Positions 30,930 to 42,845 of a DNA stretch of 64,000 bases are shown one piece after another (the first letter of the stretch is position 1; each line of letters opens with the position of its first letter). The stretch covers positions 967,213-1,031,212 of the forward strand of contig BCKK01000009.1 of assembly GCA_001600615.1 (NCBI GenBank), read 5' to 3'. Source of the stretch: Dioszegia crocea. Its lineage: Eukaryota; Basidiomycota; Tremellomycetes; Tremellales; Bulleribasidiaceae. The position numbers and the translations under genes are program-made. The notes under the pieces are model-generated. The model did no database searches and was not told where the DNA came from. It saw nothing but the letters and a program-made list of their open reading frames with translations.

Positions 30930-31609
30930 TAGCCGGATCGTGTAGAGCGTGGATAAGGATGCGTTGATGATCTCTCCTGTCGTTCTGGGCGGTCAGACCA
31001 GCGCTGCATCCCAATTGCACCCAGACAGAAAAGTGCCACTTTCGCTTTTTACGTAACTCTGGCCCGTTCCTAGATTTCGGCTAGTGAGAGCGCCTGAGGA
31101 TGATGTTGCCTCTCAAGCCAGTATGCCTTGCTTCACTCCTCTTTGGGGTTTATGTGTTCCATCCACAGGGCACTTGCACGATCCAGCCCATGAGACACCA
31201 CCGCTACCTCACATGTCTCGGAGCGGAAGCTCCTCGGCGCGTCAATTTTGAACTTTAGCTCGATATCCTTCACTCCGATGTCGCCTCCCCTATCGCGCAC
31301 ATGTACCAGTCCTAATCCAGGAGGCGCCCGTATCGCGTTACATCGTTCTTGTTTCGCGGAAACCGAAACATACTCCAGAATAACCTAGAAGGGGCATGGA
31401 TCAAAGGATCGCTCGGGGTTGAGAGAATAACAACGCATGAGATGGATCAGTTCGGGTCAAGTGACCTCCACACCCACACCCACACCCCTCACAGACTACT
31501 CTCATATTCTATGCCTCTCACCCATCCTCACCTATCCTCACATATATCACCCTCAGCACTCGGCACTCCGCACTCCGCCACACCCACAGCAAATCTATAA
31601 ATCGACCTA
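30930..31609. other. intergenic between duplicated pair
   Basis: No gene seen. It contains a short CACACC repeat tract at about 31472-31490 and an ACTCGGCACTCCGCACTCCG tract at about 31558-31577 in the leader of the next gene. Confidence 0.5.
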
Positions 31610-33851
31610 ATGACACCACACTCTCAATCTGAGCGTACTGTCCACCTTACCGCAGCCGAGGCGAATCAGATATGGGCTCAAGACTACCCGTCTGAGTCAT
31701 CTAGTAAGTTGTTCTCCGAAGAAAGGGACCATAGCTGATTATCAGGCGGAAGCAGTAAAAGTCGGATTTCTTTCGATAAGGCAGAACGCTCAGGCCGTAA
31801 GTCTTTCTTCTAGCACAAACGGCAGTAGCTGATTCTCAGGCTCTACCTCCAGGTCATCTAAAGATTATGGCTCTGTAGACCATGGTGAATGGTCGGATTC
31901 TCGAAGTTCCCGCGATACTGCACAAACAGGTCGACAATCTCAAAATACCCGCAAAGACGCCAACATAGATGAGGAGACGGAAGTGCTCTTCCCCACTCGT
32001 CAGAGCAGACCTTCATTCCGACCTCGGAAGATCATCGTCCCTGCCGAGTTCCGCAATACCACTGAATTCCAAGATGAGGGGTATGAATCAGATACATCAC
32101 CTGGGAGTCGTCGTTCCCCTCATGCTAAGTCTCATTCCCACCAATCCTCGGATGGAGGTTACGAATCCTCATCACCCTCATCTCACTCACGCGATACTGA
32201 TCGCTCTCAATCGTCTACAAGTCCCACCTCTGGCCGATCTTTGACGCGATCAGGAAACAAGACTACCGCCTCTCAAGCCATTACATCTTGGGATACATCC
32301 TCCAGAGTCTCCAAAGTCGAATCTGATCGACACCGCAGACGACACACCAAGAAACCATACCTACCCTCCTCTACCACCCGCTCTCACTCCCACAACCCCC
32401 AACATCGCACTATGGAGCCCTCAGCTCCTAGTCGACGTGAGACTGACCCCTCCGCCTCGGACTTATCATGCTATCCCCTCTCACCGCAGAAGAAACGATT
32501 ACGCGTCGGGTACAAAGTCGACGATCCCGAAGATTGGGCGCAGAACTATTGGAAGTCTGACCTTATTACTATGGAGAATGATGAGAATCGGCCAAACTTT
32601 GCCACACCTCAAGTCGACACTGTCGAGAGGCACATCGAAGCCAATGCAGAGAAGATACTGAGAGAAGGGGCTATTTCGCGCCTTCCGAGCGGAGTTACCA
32701 TGACGGATGAAGAACGCTCAACTTACGTCAAGAGCAGAATCGCCTTTCTGGCCGAGTCCGAAGCTGCTGTAGCCATGGCTTGCGAGATTCGGAAGCGGAA
32801 CGACAAGCAGAAGTACCGACAACAGATGACTGGCCAAACTGCACAATTGATTCCCGAGACAGGAATCACTATGGAGCAATCAATAATCATTGCCGAAGCT
32901 GAGCAGAGCTTTGTCCCTACCACTGAAATCACAATGAAGGACCGATTCCCCATCATGTACGATATGGGATTGTCGGGATTGCACTCTCTTAACGATGACG
33001 ATTCTGACAACGCTTCGCTGAGGGAAGAAGCTCTCGACGAGGTCGACACTGCGTTGTCCCGCCTGAGCGACGAAGACGCCAATGCCCTCGAGAGAGAGTT
33101 GCAAGATTTCACCGACTCCAATTTCACTCGCCAGTCGCAGATGGGCAACATCGGCTATGACATGTTGAGTCATCGCAACACCACTTCTTTCTTCGCACCC
33201 GACCGCAAGTCCGGCCATCAGAAGAAACACGCAGTCGACGCTCTGGCCTTCACCCTCACTGGCAGCACTGTCATTTGCGACGATGTCACGGCCTTGCGCA
33301 AGTACCTCGATACTGGCAAAGATATCGACGCCCCCTTCAGCAGAAGCAACAAGAGGGCTTTCTTGTTGTCGAGTGAAGACCGAGTTGAGGACAGAGACTA
33401 CAGCTCCACTAACTACATGCCCATCCGAAGTCTCGACGCCGAAACCACCGAAGCCGCCCGAGACGCCATCACCAGCAACTACACCACCTACCGCAACAGC
33501 TTCGCCCCAGATCACGATCGGACTGCAGGCGGATCAAGAACAGAAGCCAGATCCCGCAGGCTCCACGAGTTCAAAATACGAAGACCTTTACATTCGCTGA
33601 GTCAGAGTATACTGGACCAGGCAGGAGATGAGGAACTCGATGCAGCGTTGGAACATATCGAAAGTCATCTGGCAGGCGCTACCTACCACACCGAGGAAAC
33701 GTTTGCAAAGTTGTATCCCGAACTCTCCACTTACAAAACGTATGGCGAGGTGCTTGACGCGTCGGAGGCGGCGAAGGACTCAGGGCTTGCGCGAAAATGG
33801 AGGCGTCAGCAGTGTCTGGCCGGGATGAGCAATCATGTGCTCATAAAGTGA
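31610..33851 (+). CDS. unrecognised protein, second of a duplicated pair
   Basis: 718 residues in three exons; introns 31704..31745 and 31797..31839, both after base 1 of a codon as in the partner gene. Shared blocks with the partner: IIVPAEFR versus IVIPEEFR, EGYESD versus EAYESD, RRRHTKK, KKRLRVGYKVDD followed by NYWK, GSTVICDDVTALRKYLDTG, and YPELSTYKTY. The long acidic run of the first copy is missing here, while Ser/His-rich linkers have grown. Overall divergence is high, so the copies are old or evolving fast. No catalytic motif is recognised. Its stop lies only 58 bp from the stop of the convergent PalI-type gene. Confidence 0.82.
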
Positions 33852-33909
33852 TCTTGTAACTATCCATACACAACTACTGCTACATTTCGTGTTTGATCCC
33901 CTTCTCCAC

Positions 33910-34591
33910 CTAGTACCTGTTGGCATTCCCCGCGTACCTCTCCTTCCGCCTTGCAGTGCAGCAGCTGAAGCACACGATGAATGTGGAGAAGAAGAGGATG
34001 ATTGTGGCCGCGAGGGTGAGCCAGATGGCATTGCCGAAGCGTGATGATGCGTTAAGAACACCATTGTTGTTGACCTGGTTTCGGACGATGGTGAAGATGG
34101 CAAAGTCGATAGCCATGGCGATGAGGGAGACAATGAAGGCTAGGAGGGCGACGAAGGAGGAGAAGATGTAACCGATACGGTCGGAGAAGAGGGCAATGAG
34201 GAAGGCGATGAATGCAAGGCCTGATGTTAGCGGGGTCAAAGCTTAGGCTTACCTGTTGCGATAGGGTGAAGGACCAGAGCTCTTGTGAGACGAATGAGGT
34301 TGTCATTGGAAAACCCATTCGCACTGAGCCTAGATGCGACGGCGGGTATGTCATAGCCTAATTGCCTCGCTGTGCAGGCTGTGCCGGTACAGTAACCAAA
34401 CACACCAAAGGTGGTGGTCTGGCCACCCTGGTAGATGTCCAAGAAGGATATTTGGCGAAAGATGGGGGATGAGACTGGGAGTCAGCAGGGGTCTCATTAG
34501 ATATAGCACTGGACCCACTGGTAGAGACGAGTAATAGAGCGAAAGCTGCAAAGAGCAGGAAAGATCCTACCATACCACCGCCGCCGATCAT
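33910..34591 (-). CDS. PalI/SUR7 (Rim9-like) four-pass membrane protein
   Basis: 201 residues; introns 34475..34518 and 34221..34252. The first hydrophobic helix (MVGSFLLFAAFALLLVS) is followed by ISSPIFRQISFLDI, typical of the SUR7/PalI family. A loop with a Cys pair (GYCTGTAC) in the GxWxxC-like position comes next, then three more helices (about 100-120, 125-155, 170-190). The short tail CCTARRKERYAGNANRY is basic. The family sits in the fungal plasma membrane; Rim9/PalI members help sense alkaline pH, others organise eisosome domains. Which role applies cannot be told here. A TATA-like site lies about 90 bp upstream. Confidence 0.88.
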
Positions 34592-35406
34592 TGTAGCTGC
34601 TGAATTGAGGATAGGGGTGTGAGGGGGTGTTGTTGCTGGTATGGTGTTGTTGAGAGGGAACACTCGAAGCTGAGGGTTATATACTGTAAAACTTGCCAGT
34701 CCGCAATGACGTGCACCGCAATCCCTTGGCTGGATATGGATACGCCGCGTTCGCCACCCGCAGAAGCTTCAACAGGCGCGGCGCTAACTGAAACTGATGA
34801 TGTCATCGGACTTCGGGTAAAATACACCCGAAACCGTGCCTGTTTCACCGCACTTGGCGTGTACGTAAAGATGACGCAGCGAGCGGCGGTGGCAAACTGC
34901 GGTATGCTGCGCTCAGTCTCATCATACACTGCATGGCATTGCTTTGCAAGTAACTTAGGCTATGCCTATTGGTGAGCTGTCTGCGGAATGCTGTCCAACA
35001 CAGCGAATAACAAGGAAAAGAATCCGAACAGGAGGGCTACACCGGTTGTGAGGCATTATCTCCAACCGCATAGTCTGTTTCCTCGTTCCTATGCAACGCG
35101 CAAATGCAAATGCCCCATGTCTAGCTTCATCCAGACTACTATGTGCGGGAACTATTCCGAGAATCGTATCCTTGCATAGGTACAGGAACACTTTGCTGCC
35201 AACTGTCTGAAGAAGAGCGCGGACCACTACTGACCACTACTGACTTGAGCCAACTGGGCCCCGCATTGCCGATGCTATCCGCACATCCCATCGCGATCTT
35301 GCCTTCCATACTCCATCTCACCTTCCGAGACCCTATGCTCTCTTTGACATCTCGTATCCTGCAAGCTACCATAGTCACCCTCTCCGGCGAATCCCTGCAC
35401 CGCACC
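34592..35406. other. divergent intergenic region
   Basis: Upstream of the PalI/SUR7 gene (minus) and the methyltransferase-fold gene (plus). The frame of the latter stays open from 35143, so part of this stretch could be coding if an earlier ATG is used. Otherwise nothing is seen. Confidence 0.45.
34677..34683 (-). promoter_or_regulatory. TATA box (TATATAA) of PalI/SUR7 gene
   Basis: TATATAA on the minus strand, 86-92 bp upstream of the ATG at 34591, a usual distance for fungal TATA elements. Confidence 0.5.
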
Positions 35407-36117
35407 ATGTCCTCCGCCGCCAGTCGATGGCCGATCCAGCCTTACACCCCTCGTCACTCCTCCTGGCCCTACTCCCCTGCAGACTTCAAACGCGCCGATG
35501 AATCCCCAGATACCAACTTCTACGGTCCAGCGAGGTTTGTCACTCACATCGATGACAATGCCATCGAGACACTCAGGTCGTACTACGCCGAGACACTACC
35601 CAAACGGGGCAAAGTGCTAGATCTCTGTTCTAGCTGGATCAGCCATTTCCCTCCCGAGCTAGAAGCTGCTGCTTCATCCAAGGAGCTAGAAGTGATAGGG
35701 ATGGGAATGAACAAGGCGGAATTATCGGCCAATCCTATTCTATCCTCCTCACACCTCGTCGATCTTAACGCCAACCCCTACCTTCCTGCCGAAATCATAA
35801 ATCTCGATGCGACCGTCTGTGTCGTTTCGATAGACTACCTCACCCAACCTCTTCCCGTCTTATCTGCCATCCTGGAAGCCTCCAATCCGGGAGCATCGGT
35901 ACATCTGATACTGAGCAATCGGTGTTTCCCGACCAAGGCGATCGGGAGGTGGTTGCGGATCAGCGAAGATGAAAGGGTCAAGATGGTTGGCGATTATCTT
36001 TGGTTTGCGGGATGGCGCGAGGTCGAGGCGGTGACTCTGGTAGAGCCTGGAATGGGACGGACGTGGATTGGAGGAGGGAACGATCCGCTTTGGGTGGTGA
36101 GGGGCAAGAAGACATAG
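35407..36117 (+). CDS. methyltransferase-fold protein
   Basis: 236 residues from the ATG at 35407 (context CGCACCATGTCC), no introns. The frame is open back to 35143, and ATGs there would add 25 to 88 residues. KRGKVLDLCSSWISHFP is a motif I-like SAM-binding strand-loop. Motif II-like ELEVIGMGMNKAEL, then HLVDLNANPYLP, then VCVVSIDYLTQPLPVL resemble a Rossmann methyltransferase core as found in a group of plant and fungal SAM-dependent methyltransferases with DLCSSW. The glycine-rich loop is degenerate (DLCSS in place of GxGxG). Substrate unknown. Confidence 0.75.
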   Translation: MSSAASRWPIQPYTPRHSSWPYSPADFKRADESPDTNFYGPARFVTHIDDNAIETLRSYYAETLPKRGKVLDLCSSWISHFPPELEAAASSKELEVIGMGMNKAELSANPILSSSHLVDLNANPYLPAEIINLDATVCVVSIDYLTQPLPVLSAILEASNPGASVHLILSNRCFPTKAIGRWLRISEDERVKMVGDYLWFAGWREVEAVTLVEPGMGRTWIGGGNDPLWVVRGKKT

Positions 36118-36398
36118 GCGGAGATATGAGTACGTGCTCGAAGGGTCAGAGGTCATACAGTAGATCTGTATCGTTGACTCAGTCTTGTAGCATAATTCTG
36201 TCTCTTGCCTAGTAAAGACATAGGGTGATCAGCTGAACGCTGGGCATCTGTCAGGATCATGGTCCATCCTCACAGAACAAGGCCTTTTCGGATCCGAAGC
36301 TGAAGGTCGAAAGTTCGACGATCCGAAGCGCCGAAATCTTCACACCCTCATATATTGTTATCTGCTCTCACACTCCACCTACTCCATCTGAACTCACC

Positions 36399-37503
36399 AT
36401 GCCCCTCAGTGGAGAGCTATCGACCTACCCTTCAGGATCCTACCAATACCCATACTTCACATCTGGCGACCTGGCCTCGACAAAATGTATCGTCTTCATC
36501 GGGGGTCTAACAGCCGGAATGGGGTCTGTGCCCTATATGCCTAAGCTGAGCGATACTCTCGGAGCCAACGGGTGGAAACTGTACGTTTTGCCCTATATAA
36601 CTACTAAGATCAGGCCTGACAATCAGGGTACAATTCCACTGGGCCAGTGCGTATAATGGGTACGAACAAGGTAGCCTCAAAAATGACGCGGAGGATATGA
36701 ATAACCTCGCTCGACATCTTGCTTCTCAAGGTATGTCCCATCCCCGGATGTTACTGACAGATAGGCGTAACGGATCTAGTCTGGATGGGCAACTCGACAG
36801 GATGTCAAGATATCGCGGAATACCTTTCGACACGCTCATCAAATATCGTCAAAGGCGGTATTCTCCAAGCTCCAGTCTCTGATCGAGAGAGCTTGGAGCA
36901 TAATGATGCGATCATCTCGCCTATGCCAGAAGAAGACGCTAGGCGGTTATTGGATGCAGCAGAGGCAGCTAGGGGACCAATAGGAGAGGGAAGAGGCGGA
37001 GAGGTTGATTTGGAGTTGTGGAGGGCGACGGGGCAGAGGTTCACTTATGATCGGATGTATTCGCTGTATGGAAAAGGGTGAGTTGCTTCTTTTCCTATCA
37101 TTGATTCTTCCGCTTGACCTTGGTGGAGAAGAAACCGCTTCTAGTCCAAGCCTGCTCTCAAGCACAAAGCTGACGTTTCAGCGGACAAGACGACTACTTC
37201 TCCTCAGACCTCCCCTCCGACTCTCAATCCAATCCCAACTCCCACGCCCATCCCCTCTCAACCTCCTTCGGTACCTTCTCAGTCCCCACGCTCGCACTCT
37301 TTTCAGAGAAAGACCAATTTGCTTGGGCAGGCCAGGACGGTCCAGTCGCGCGGATGAAGAGGTGGGCGGAGGCATGTCCGAGCGAGGCGCCATTGACGGC
37401 GGCGGTTATTGAGGGGGCGGATCATGAGGTCACGGATGAGCGTGCGCAGGAACGGATGATTGAGGAGGTGCTGGGCTGGTTGAAGGGGATTCGGTTGATG
37501 TAG
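36399..37503 (+). CDS. DUF1749/UPF0613-type alpha/beta hydrolase
   Basis: 306 residues in four exons; introns 36581..36626, 36731..36764 and 37078..37181. The N-terminal FIGGLTAGMGSVPYMPKL, WASAYNGYEQGSL and nucleophile elbow WMGNSTGCQD (Ser106) are hallmarks of the fungal DUF1749 family. Acid and base candidates are Asp in LALFSEKDQF and His in EGADHEV. The family is widespread in fungi and plants and its substrate is not established. The protein looks complete and catalytically intact, in contrast to the hydrolase at 25727. No signal peptide is seen. Confidence 0.9.
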
Positions 37504-37799
37504 GAAACAGAAGATCGGAAGTGAACAATGGACAGTTTGCTTCTGGGTACGTCTGATTCTCCGAGATGTTCTGCTGATTTGCTCACTTACACACTTAGTC
37601 ATGAGAGGCATTAGCGAATCATCAACTTGATCGCTGACCCGGGATCTGACCTTGTATGAAGCTCATCATGACTTGCTCATAGAAGGCAAAATACTTCTGC
37701 GACGCTAATTTACCCTTATTCAAGCTGATGATCCCCTTCCCCGGCCAAGCTCCACTATATGACGAGCCCAGACCCGGCCTAACCCAAGCAGATCCCTAC

Positions 37800-38900
37800 C
37801 TAACTCATAACGAGCGGCGCCGGCGCCACCGCAGCAGGTTGCTCATCTGGACCATTCGCCAGCGCATGGATAAGATAACAATCCTGCCAGATAACCTCAA
37901 GGTCCCACGTCTCTCTATTGCCCCAGGGATTGTTGAACGTGATCCTCGTGAGTCAGCTCACCACTCATCACCGATGAACCTACTCACCATCGTTTTTCAC
38001 CCGGTGCAATACCCCCATGACCACCCACAAGACCATACGCATGACCCGAGATGATATTCTTAGTACCCCATGGAAGACTCTGGAAGATCATAGGTTCTCT
38101 CGGCGAGTTCCTAATGATCGACCATGCTTGCTCTTTATCTATCGCTCCTTCAAGACCTGGGAAAACATGCTGTGCGCGAAAGATTTTACCAGGTCGACCA
38201 GTGAGCATCTGCATTGCCGTTGTGGGGAAAAGGGAGATTGTGCCTGTTGTCTCTCGGATGGCTTGTTCGACTGCTCCAACCCACCTGTGATACATCAGTC
38301 GCGGTCAAAAGGGGGAAGGGGCGGCACTGACCATCCTTCTTGTGAGTCTGAGCGAGGGCCGATCAGATTTGCCTTGACGATGAGTTTTGGCTTGGGTGCG
38401 AGTTGGGCATCAAAGAGGTTTATTGTGACGGATTTGACGTCGTGCGGATCGCCAGTGAAGGTGACGAGTTTTGTGATCCACTTGGTATCGACGTAGACTA
38501 ACGCCAGCAATGCGCTGAGAACACCACATCCTTGTAAGGTTGCTGATGGCTATCAGCCGGTGTCCTGACTCTCAGAGGTGGAAGGTATGAGTGCTTACTC
38601 TGGTGGATATCTCCAATATCAGGGACATTGTTTGTACCCCATAGCGCCCCCGGAGGCAACGTACGGCGAGTCAGACCAGGAGGGTTTATGTGGCCGAAAG
38701 GTATAGAGTCGTCTCCGAGGTGTGTGATGCTGAGCTCGAGGGAGCTGTTCTGAGTTGGAGGCTGGTGTTGGGTGTCGGATGTTGGAAGGGCATATGCTTT
38801 AATTTTCAGCAGATAGCACAAGATCGATCGGATGAGCGGACTTACCAAAGGAGGCGAATGAGAGGTACAAGAGCGAACAAGTCGCTGATACCGCGAGCAT
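37800..38900 (-). CDS. secreted calpain-like cysteine peptidase 1
   Basis: 297 residues in five exons; introns 38797..38845, 38531..38598, 38285..38331 and 37945..37987. Residues 1-22 (MLAVSATCSLLYLSFASFAY) form a signal peptide. The papain-fold calpain (C2) core follows: Cys86 in RCGVLSALLALVY, His232 in SGHAYGLV, and Asn255 in ITFNNPWG, the classic order of catalytic residues. The usual GDCW around the cysteine is reduced to RCG. No C2-like or EF-hand domain is attached, so this is a minimal core. Three of its introns sit at the same places and phases as in the gene at 39468, next upstream on this strand. Calpains are normally intracellular; secretion here is inferred from the signal peptide. 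Confidence 0.8.
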
Positions 38901-39467
38901 CGAAAGCCTTTTGCGAGGGTAAGACTTCGGTGGTGAGGCCTAGTACGTGTGAGCCGGCAGGTGTAGGTGAGTGGTGCAATTGTAAGAGTAAGTATAGATC
39001 AGAATGTATAGCTGATATTTCTACAAGATGACCCAGTTGCCACCTGATACAATGTCGCTCCTTTGTCCGTTCGTAGAAAGCACATCCTTTGACACGTCCT
39101 TTCGGTTCAGCTTGACGAGTGCGGGGAGACTTGCTTGATACCTTTGATGGACACCTGTCGAGACTTCATCTGGGGTAGTGGGGTAAGAATGGTCTGAAAG
39201 GCATGGACAAGATGACCTTTACTCCGCTTGAGATTTTGACCCCGAGGTATGAGGATGAGCTTGGCGAATTGAGTATGCTTAGCTCGACCCTACTACAGAC
39301 AGTCAGCTTGTGGCGCCGCACCTTAAGCCAGAAGCAGTGACGAGGTATTCAGCGAAGGGATCAGGGGAAATGTCATCCTGTAACATCCATCACATGAGCA
39401 AAACGTTAATGCTACATCCACATCCAACGCCGCCCCACCTCGTCTAAACGGCCAATTCAATAGACAT
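38901..39467. other. intergenic between the two calpain-like genes
   Basis: Downstream of one secreted calpain-like gene and upstream of the other, both on the minus strand. No gene or clear regulatory element is seen. Confidence 0.5.
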
Positions 39468-42198
39468 TCACTCCCTCTCATCCCTTCCTTCTCCTCCTGA
39501 CTCGAATCTCTCATCCTCCTCTGTATCCCCGGCATCATCATCATCGTCATCACCATCATCATCCTCGTCCTCGTTCCCATCTCCACAATTCCGCTCTGAA
39601 CCCTGATTGCCTTCCTCTTGACCATCCATGTTCTTTCGATCCTTTACATCAACATCCGCCTTACTCCCCTTGCCCATTTTAGATTTCAGGGATCCCTCAG
39701 TATCATCTTTCGACTTGTTCACAGATGACTTCTTGTCCGCCTGACCCTTCCCAATCCCCTTGTTGTCATTATCGCTATCCTCCGAATCATCCTCTTCATC
39801 CTCTTCATCTTCGCCCTTTTCGTCGCCCTGTCCTTCCTCGTCATCTCCGTCATCTCCGTCATCTCCGTCATCTCCGTCATCCTCTTCATCCTCTTCATTC
39901 TCTTCATCCTCATCGCCATTTCTCGACGAACCCTTTCCCCCACTTTGCTCAGCCTCCTCCTCATCGTCTTTACCCTTCTGAGTCTCCATCCCCTTCTTCT
40001 CCTCCGAGTCCTTGTCAACCACCGCCTTGGCATTTCCTTTTGCCTTTGAGGCGTTCCCCGCATTCCCGTGATTCGACGCAGGCTCATCCTCCTCCTTCTC
40101 CATCACATCCTCGTCCTCCCTTTCGCCGTCAAGGCCTCCGGCCTTCGCTTTGCCTCTGACACCCCCGGATTCTCTCACCTCGGTACCGAATTCTCCTGCC
40201 TCCTGCTTGCCCGAAGTGACAGTCTTCGGACGAGATACTGCCCGAGTCGATGTGGAGCTGCGAGAAGGATTGGGATAAGTCTGAATGCTCATCTTCAGTA
40301 CCGAACGAGTCGGCGTCGGCGTGGGTCTGCGTGTGGTAGTCTTGGCTGTGACTGTACCGACGAGAGCGCGGGGGGTAGTCGATCGGGGCGGATCGGGACG
40401 TGTCTCAACAGCGACGACAGATTCCGGCCGGGCGGTAGTGCGGGGTGATGTAGTTGTATTAGGTTCAGCAGTGATGGCGTGGGCATCCGCGATGATGTCG
40501 GTGACCATGACGACGGGGGAGGCGGTGACGGCAGGGGGGTTGGGATGGGTCTGGATGCTCATCTCAGGTTCTGAGTGAGTGGTGGGGGGATTGGACGCGG
40601 TAGGTTTGGGATTGATGGGGATAGGGTCCGAGTGTGTACTGGAGGAGATTGGCGCGGTGGATTGGATGCTGGCGGGGAGAGCCGCCGATGATTCCGAGAG
40701 AGGAACGGGGAGAGAAGTCGCGATTTGATCAATGGGGCCAGTCTCAATAGCGACGAGGGGAGAGGGTAACGCGGTAGTGGGATTGATCGAAGTAAGAGCG
40801 GGTTGGCTGACGATAGGTATAACACTCGAGGGCTTGGGAATAGGGGTGTATGGAGTCTGGACCAATTCGCCTAGCCCAAAACTCTCCCGAGTGGGTAAAG
40901 AAGTGAGGTATGAATAAAGGTATATCTGCGGCCAGGCAATATCGTACGACAGGACATTATCCCAACCATGAGGATTATGAAGTGTCAACCTAGTCATCAG
41001 CGTCTACCCATCCAATTGGACCAACTCACGTTTTAACCCCCGCAACTTCCTCAGCTTTCAACACTGTGTACACATGATTCACCTGTAATGCCCCCTCTCC
41101 CGTAATGGTCACATTCTCAAAGGTCTGCAGGGTGATTGGAGTCTGTGTACACTGGGCTAGTACAGCCCAAGTATCCTCTTTATTGGTTGATGCGGCTTTT
41201 GGACCGGAGTCAGTCGTCAGGCTGAATGAAGCGTCGAGACCAGAGACCATCGTCATGGCTCGTGAAGAAAGGATGAGGATTGTAGGTTGTCCAAGTGCTT
41301 CGATAGCTTTTTCAAATGCCCCAGGCCACCTTACTGTCAGCATTATCACTAAAGCTCAATAATGAGAAACTTACCAGATATCTGACGCCATCATATTACT
41401 TGAATTCAAAGACGCCTTTTCCACCGTCACTGCCGATTTGACCAAAGGTACCACATCCCAATTGGTCACTCCGACCAAAACTGATTTGGGACCTCCGGCC
41501 TGATCGGCCGCGGCGCCATCTTCTACAAGGAAATTATTGACGATTACTTCAGGTAGGATGTAGGCTAGGGCCTGCATAGCCGATGTGAGGCCGCAGGAAG
41601 TTACAGATTCTGGGATCATCAGTAAAAGTACAGGCAGACTAAGGGACGGGGGACATACCATTCTGTCTCGGATCGGTCCAGTGGGGTTTCCCGCTATCCC
41701 CAAATAATCTGCCTGGTGCCGGTGCTCGCCTTTGGAGTGCAGCACTGGGTTCGTAGTGCCTATCTGACAGTCGTAAATCGTCGGAGATCGGAGATTTGTA
41801 CAGAGGAGGATACGCCAGAGGTATTTGTCGTTTTCCAGGAAAGATAACATCGGCGCCGTTGATCCATTCTGTTCGACTCGAGCCTGAAGGGACAGGATCT
41901 CGTTTACTCGGGATGGCGAATTCAATACCGTCGACATATACTATAGCTGGAGCACCGTGCGGTAGGTCTGATGTTCCTGGAAGTCGGCGCGGGTCGAGAG
42001 GAGGGTTGGAGGTAGATGGAGGAAGCGCGAGACCTGGGAGGACGACTTGGATATCCACGCCGTCAAGTTTGATTGTTTCGGTGAGGGCGAGTGTGTTTGG
42101 GATGAGAGCGATCAGGGGCAAGACTGGATATCAGCTGAGATAATTCTGAAGAGTGGGAGGAACATACGGAGATAGCTGAAGGAGAGGACGGATCGCAT
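39468..42198 (-). CDS. secreted calpain-like cysteine peptidase 2 with long acidic tail
   Basis: 850 residues in five exons; introns 42124..42167, 41610..41658, 41330..41374 and 40990..41029. A signal peptide (LLLPLIALIPNTLA) is interrupted by the first intron. A prodomain-like part with several basic sites (KR, RR) spans about 30-160. The calpain core has Cys171 in TSCGLTSAMQALAY, His329 in NHVYTVLKA and Asn349 in LTLHNPHG. Residues about 400-620 are Pro/Thr/Ser rich and probably O-glycosylated. About 620-850 are Lys/Glu/Asp rich and end in Asp/Glu runs. Sequence blocks such as WWxGAxExAI, and three intron positions, match the shorter gene at 37800, so the two are tandem paralogues. The acidic tail might bind calcium or cationic partners, by inference. 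Confidence 0.8.
39841..39878 (-). repeat. 9-bp tandem repeat coding (GDD)4
   Basis: Four copies of TCATCTCCG on the plus strand encode Gly-Asp-Asp repeats in the acidic tail of the second calpain-like protein. Such runs slip easily, so the tail length is likely to vary between strains. Confidence 0.8.
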
Positions 42199-42845
42199 TG
42201 TCAGTGATAGTCTCCGATAGGTCAGATCAGGAGGGAAAAGCAAGCCAGAGAACGTCAATCAAGTAGTCAATACCGGACTATCTCACATGCTACGATACAC
42301 CCGCTGGTCTTATACCCATTCTGAATCCGTCAATGGAGACCGTCAATCAGCGTAGATCATGCCCGAGCCCATTAACCCTGATAGGACAATGGAAATACCG
42401 GGGAAGCCTTCTCAATTGACAGATTATAGAATTCCAACGGGGTCCTTCGGCCTTGGATTTTCGAGCGGGGGTCGAAGGACTACCTTACGCCCATTATAAG
42501 ATGCCTTGGAGTGATACATGGGGTAGTCAGGGGTAATGGCATCAAGGTATAGTCTTGGATAAACATCGTTGTTTAGAGTTTCCGCCAAATCAGTCGACTG
42601 GAGCGATTACGTACTGTTGCGGACATCCCTCGATTCTCCGTCGCCCGCCAAATCAAGAGCTGAGTGTGGCACCTATAGCAAGGCAACACCTCCAGCGATT
42701 TGCTCCAGCTTAATCTGACTTGTGATAGCAGGAAGGTACTTGATCATATATGCATGAACCTATCGAGAACTAATCAACAAACCTAGTGTCCATCAAGGAA
42801 CTAGTACCGAGAGCTATATATGTACAGTCCGGGGATCTAAGCATC
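42199..42845. other. intergenic, promoter of calpain-like gene 2
   Basis: No gene seen. It includes a TATA-like element and a shared GTCAAT-rich area at about 42256-42350. Confidence 0.5.
42309..42314 (-). promoter_or_regulatory. TATA box (TATAAG) of calpain-like gene 2
   Basis: TATAAG on the minus strand about 112 bp upstream of the ATG at 42198. Confidence 0.4.

Noticed and set aside
39725..40159. Plus-strand Pro/His-rich frames opposite the calpain-like gene 2 tail
   Set aside because: Mirror of acidic codons; no start context, no splice partners, and the minus-strand gene is well supported.
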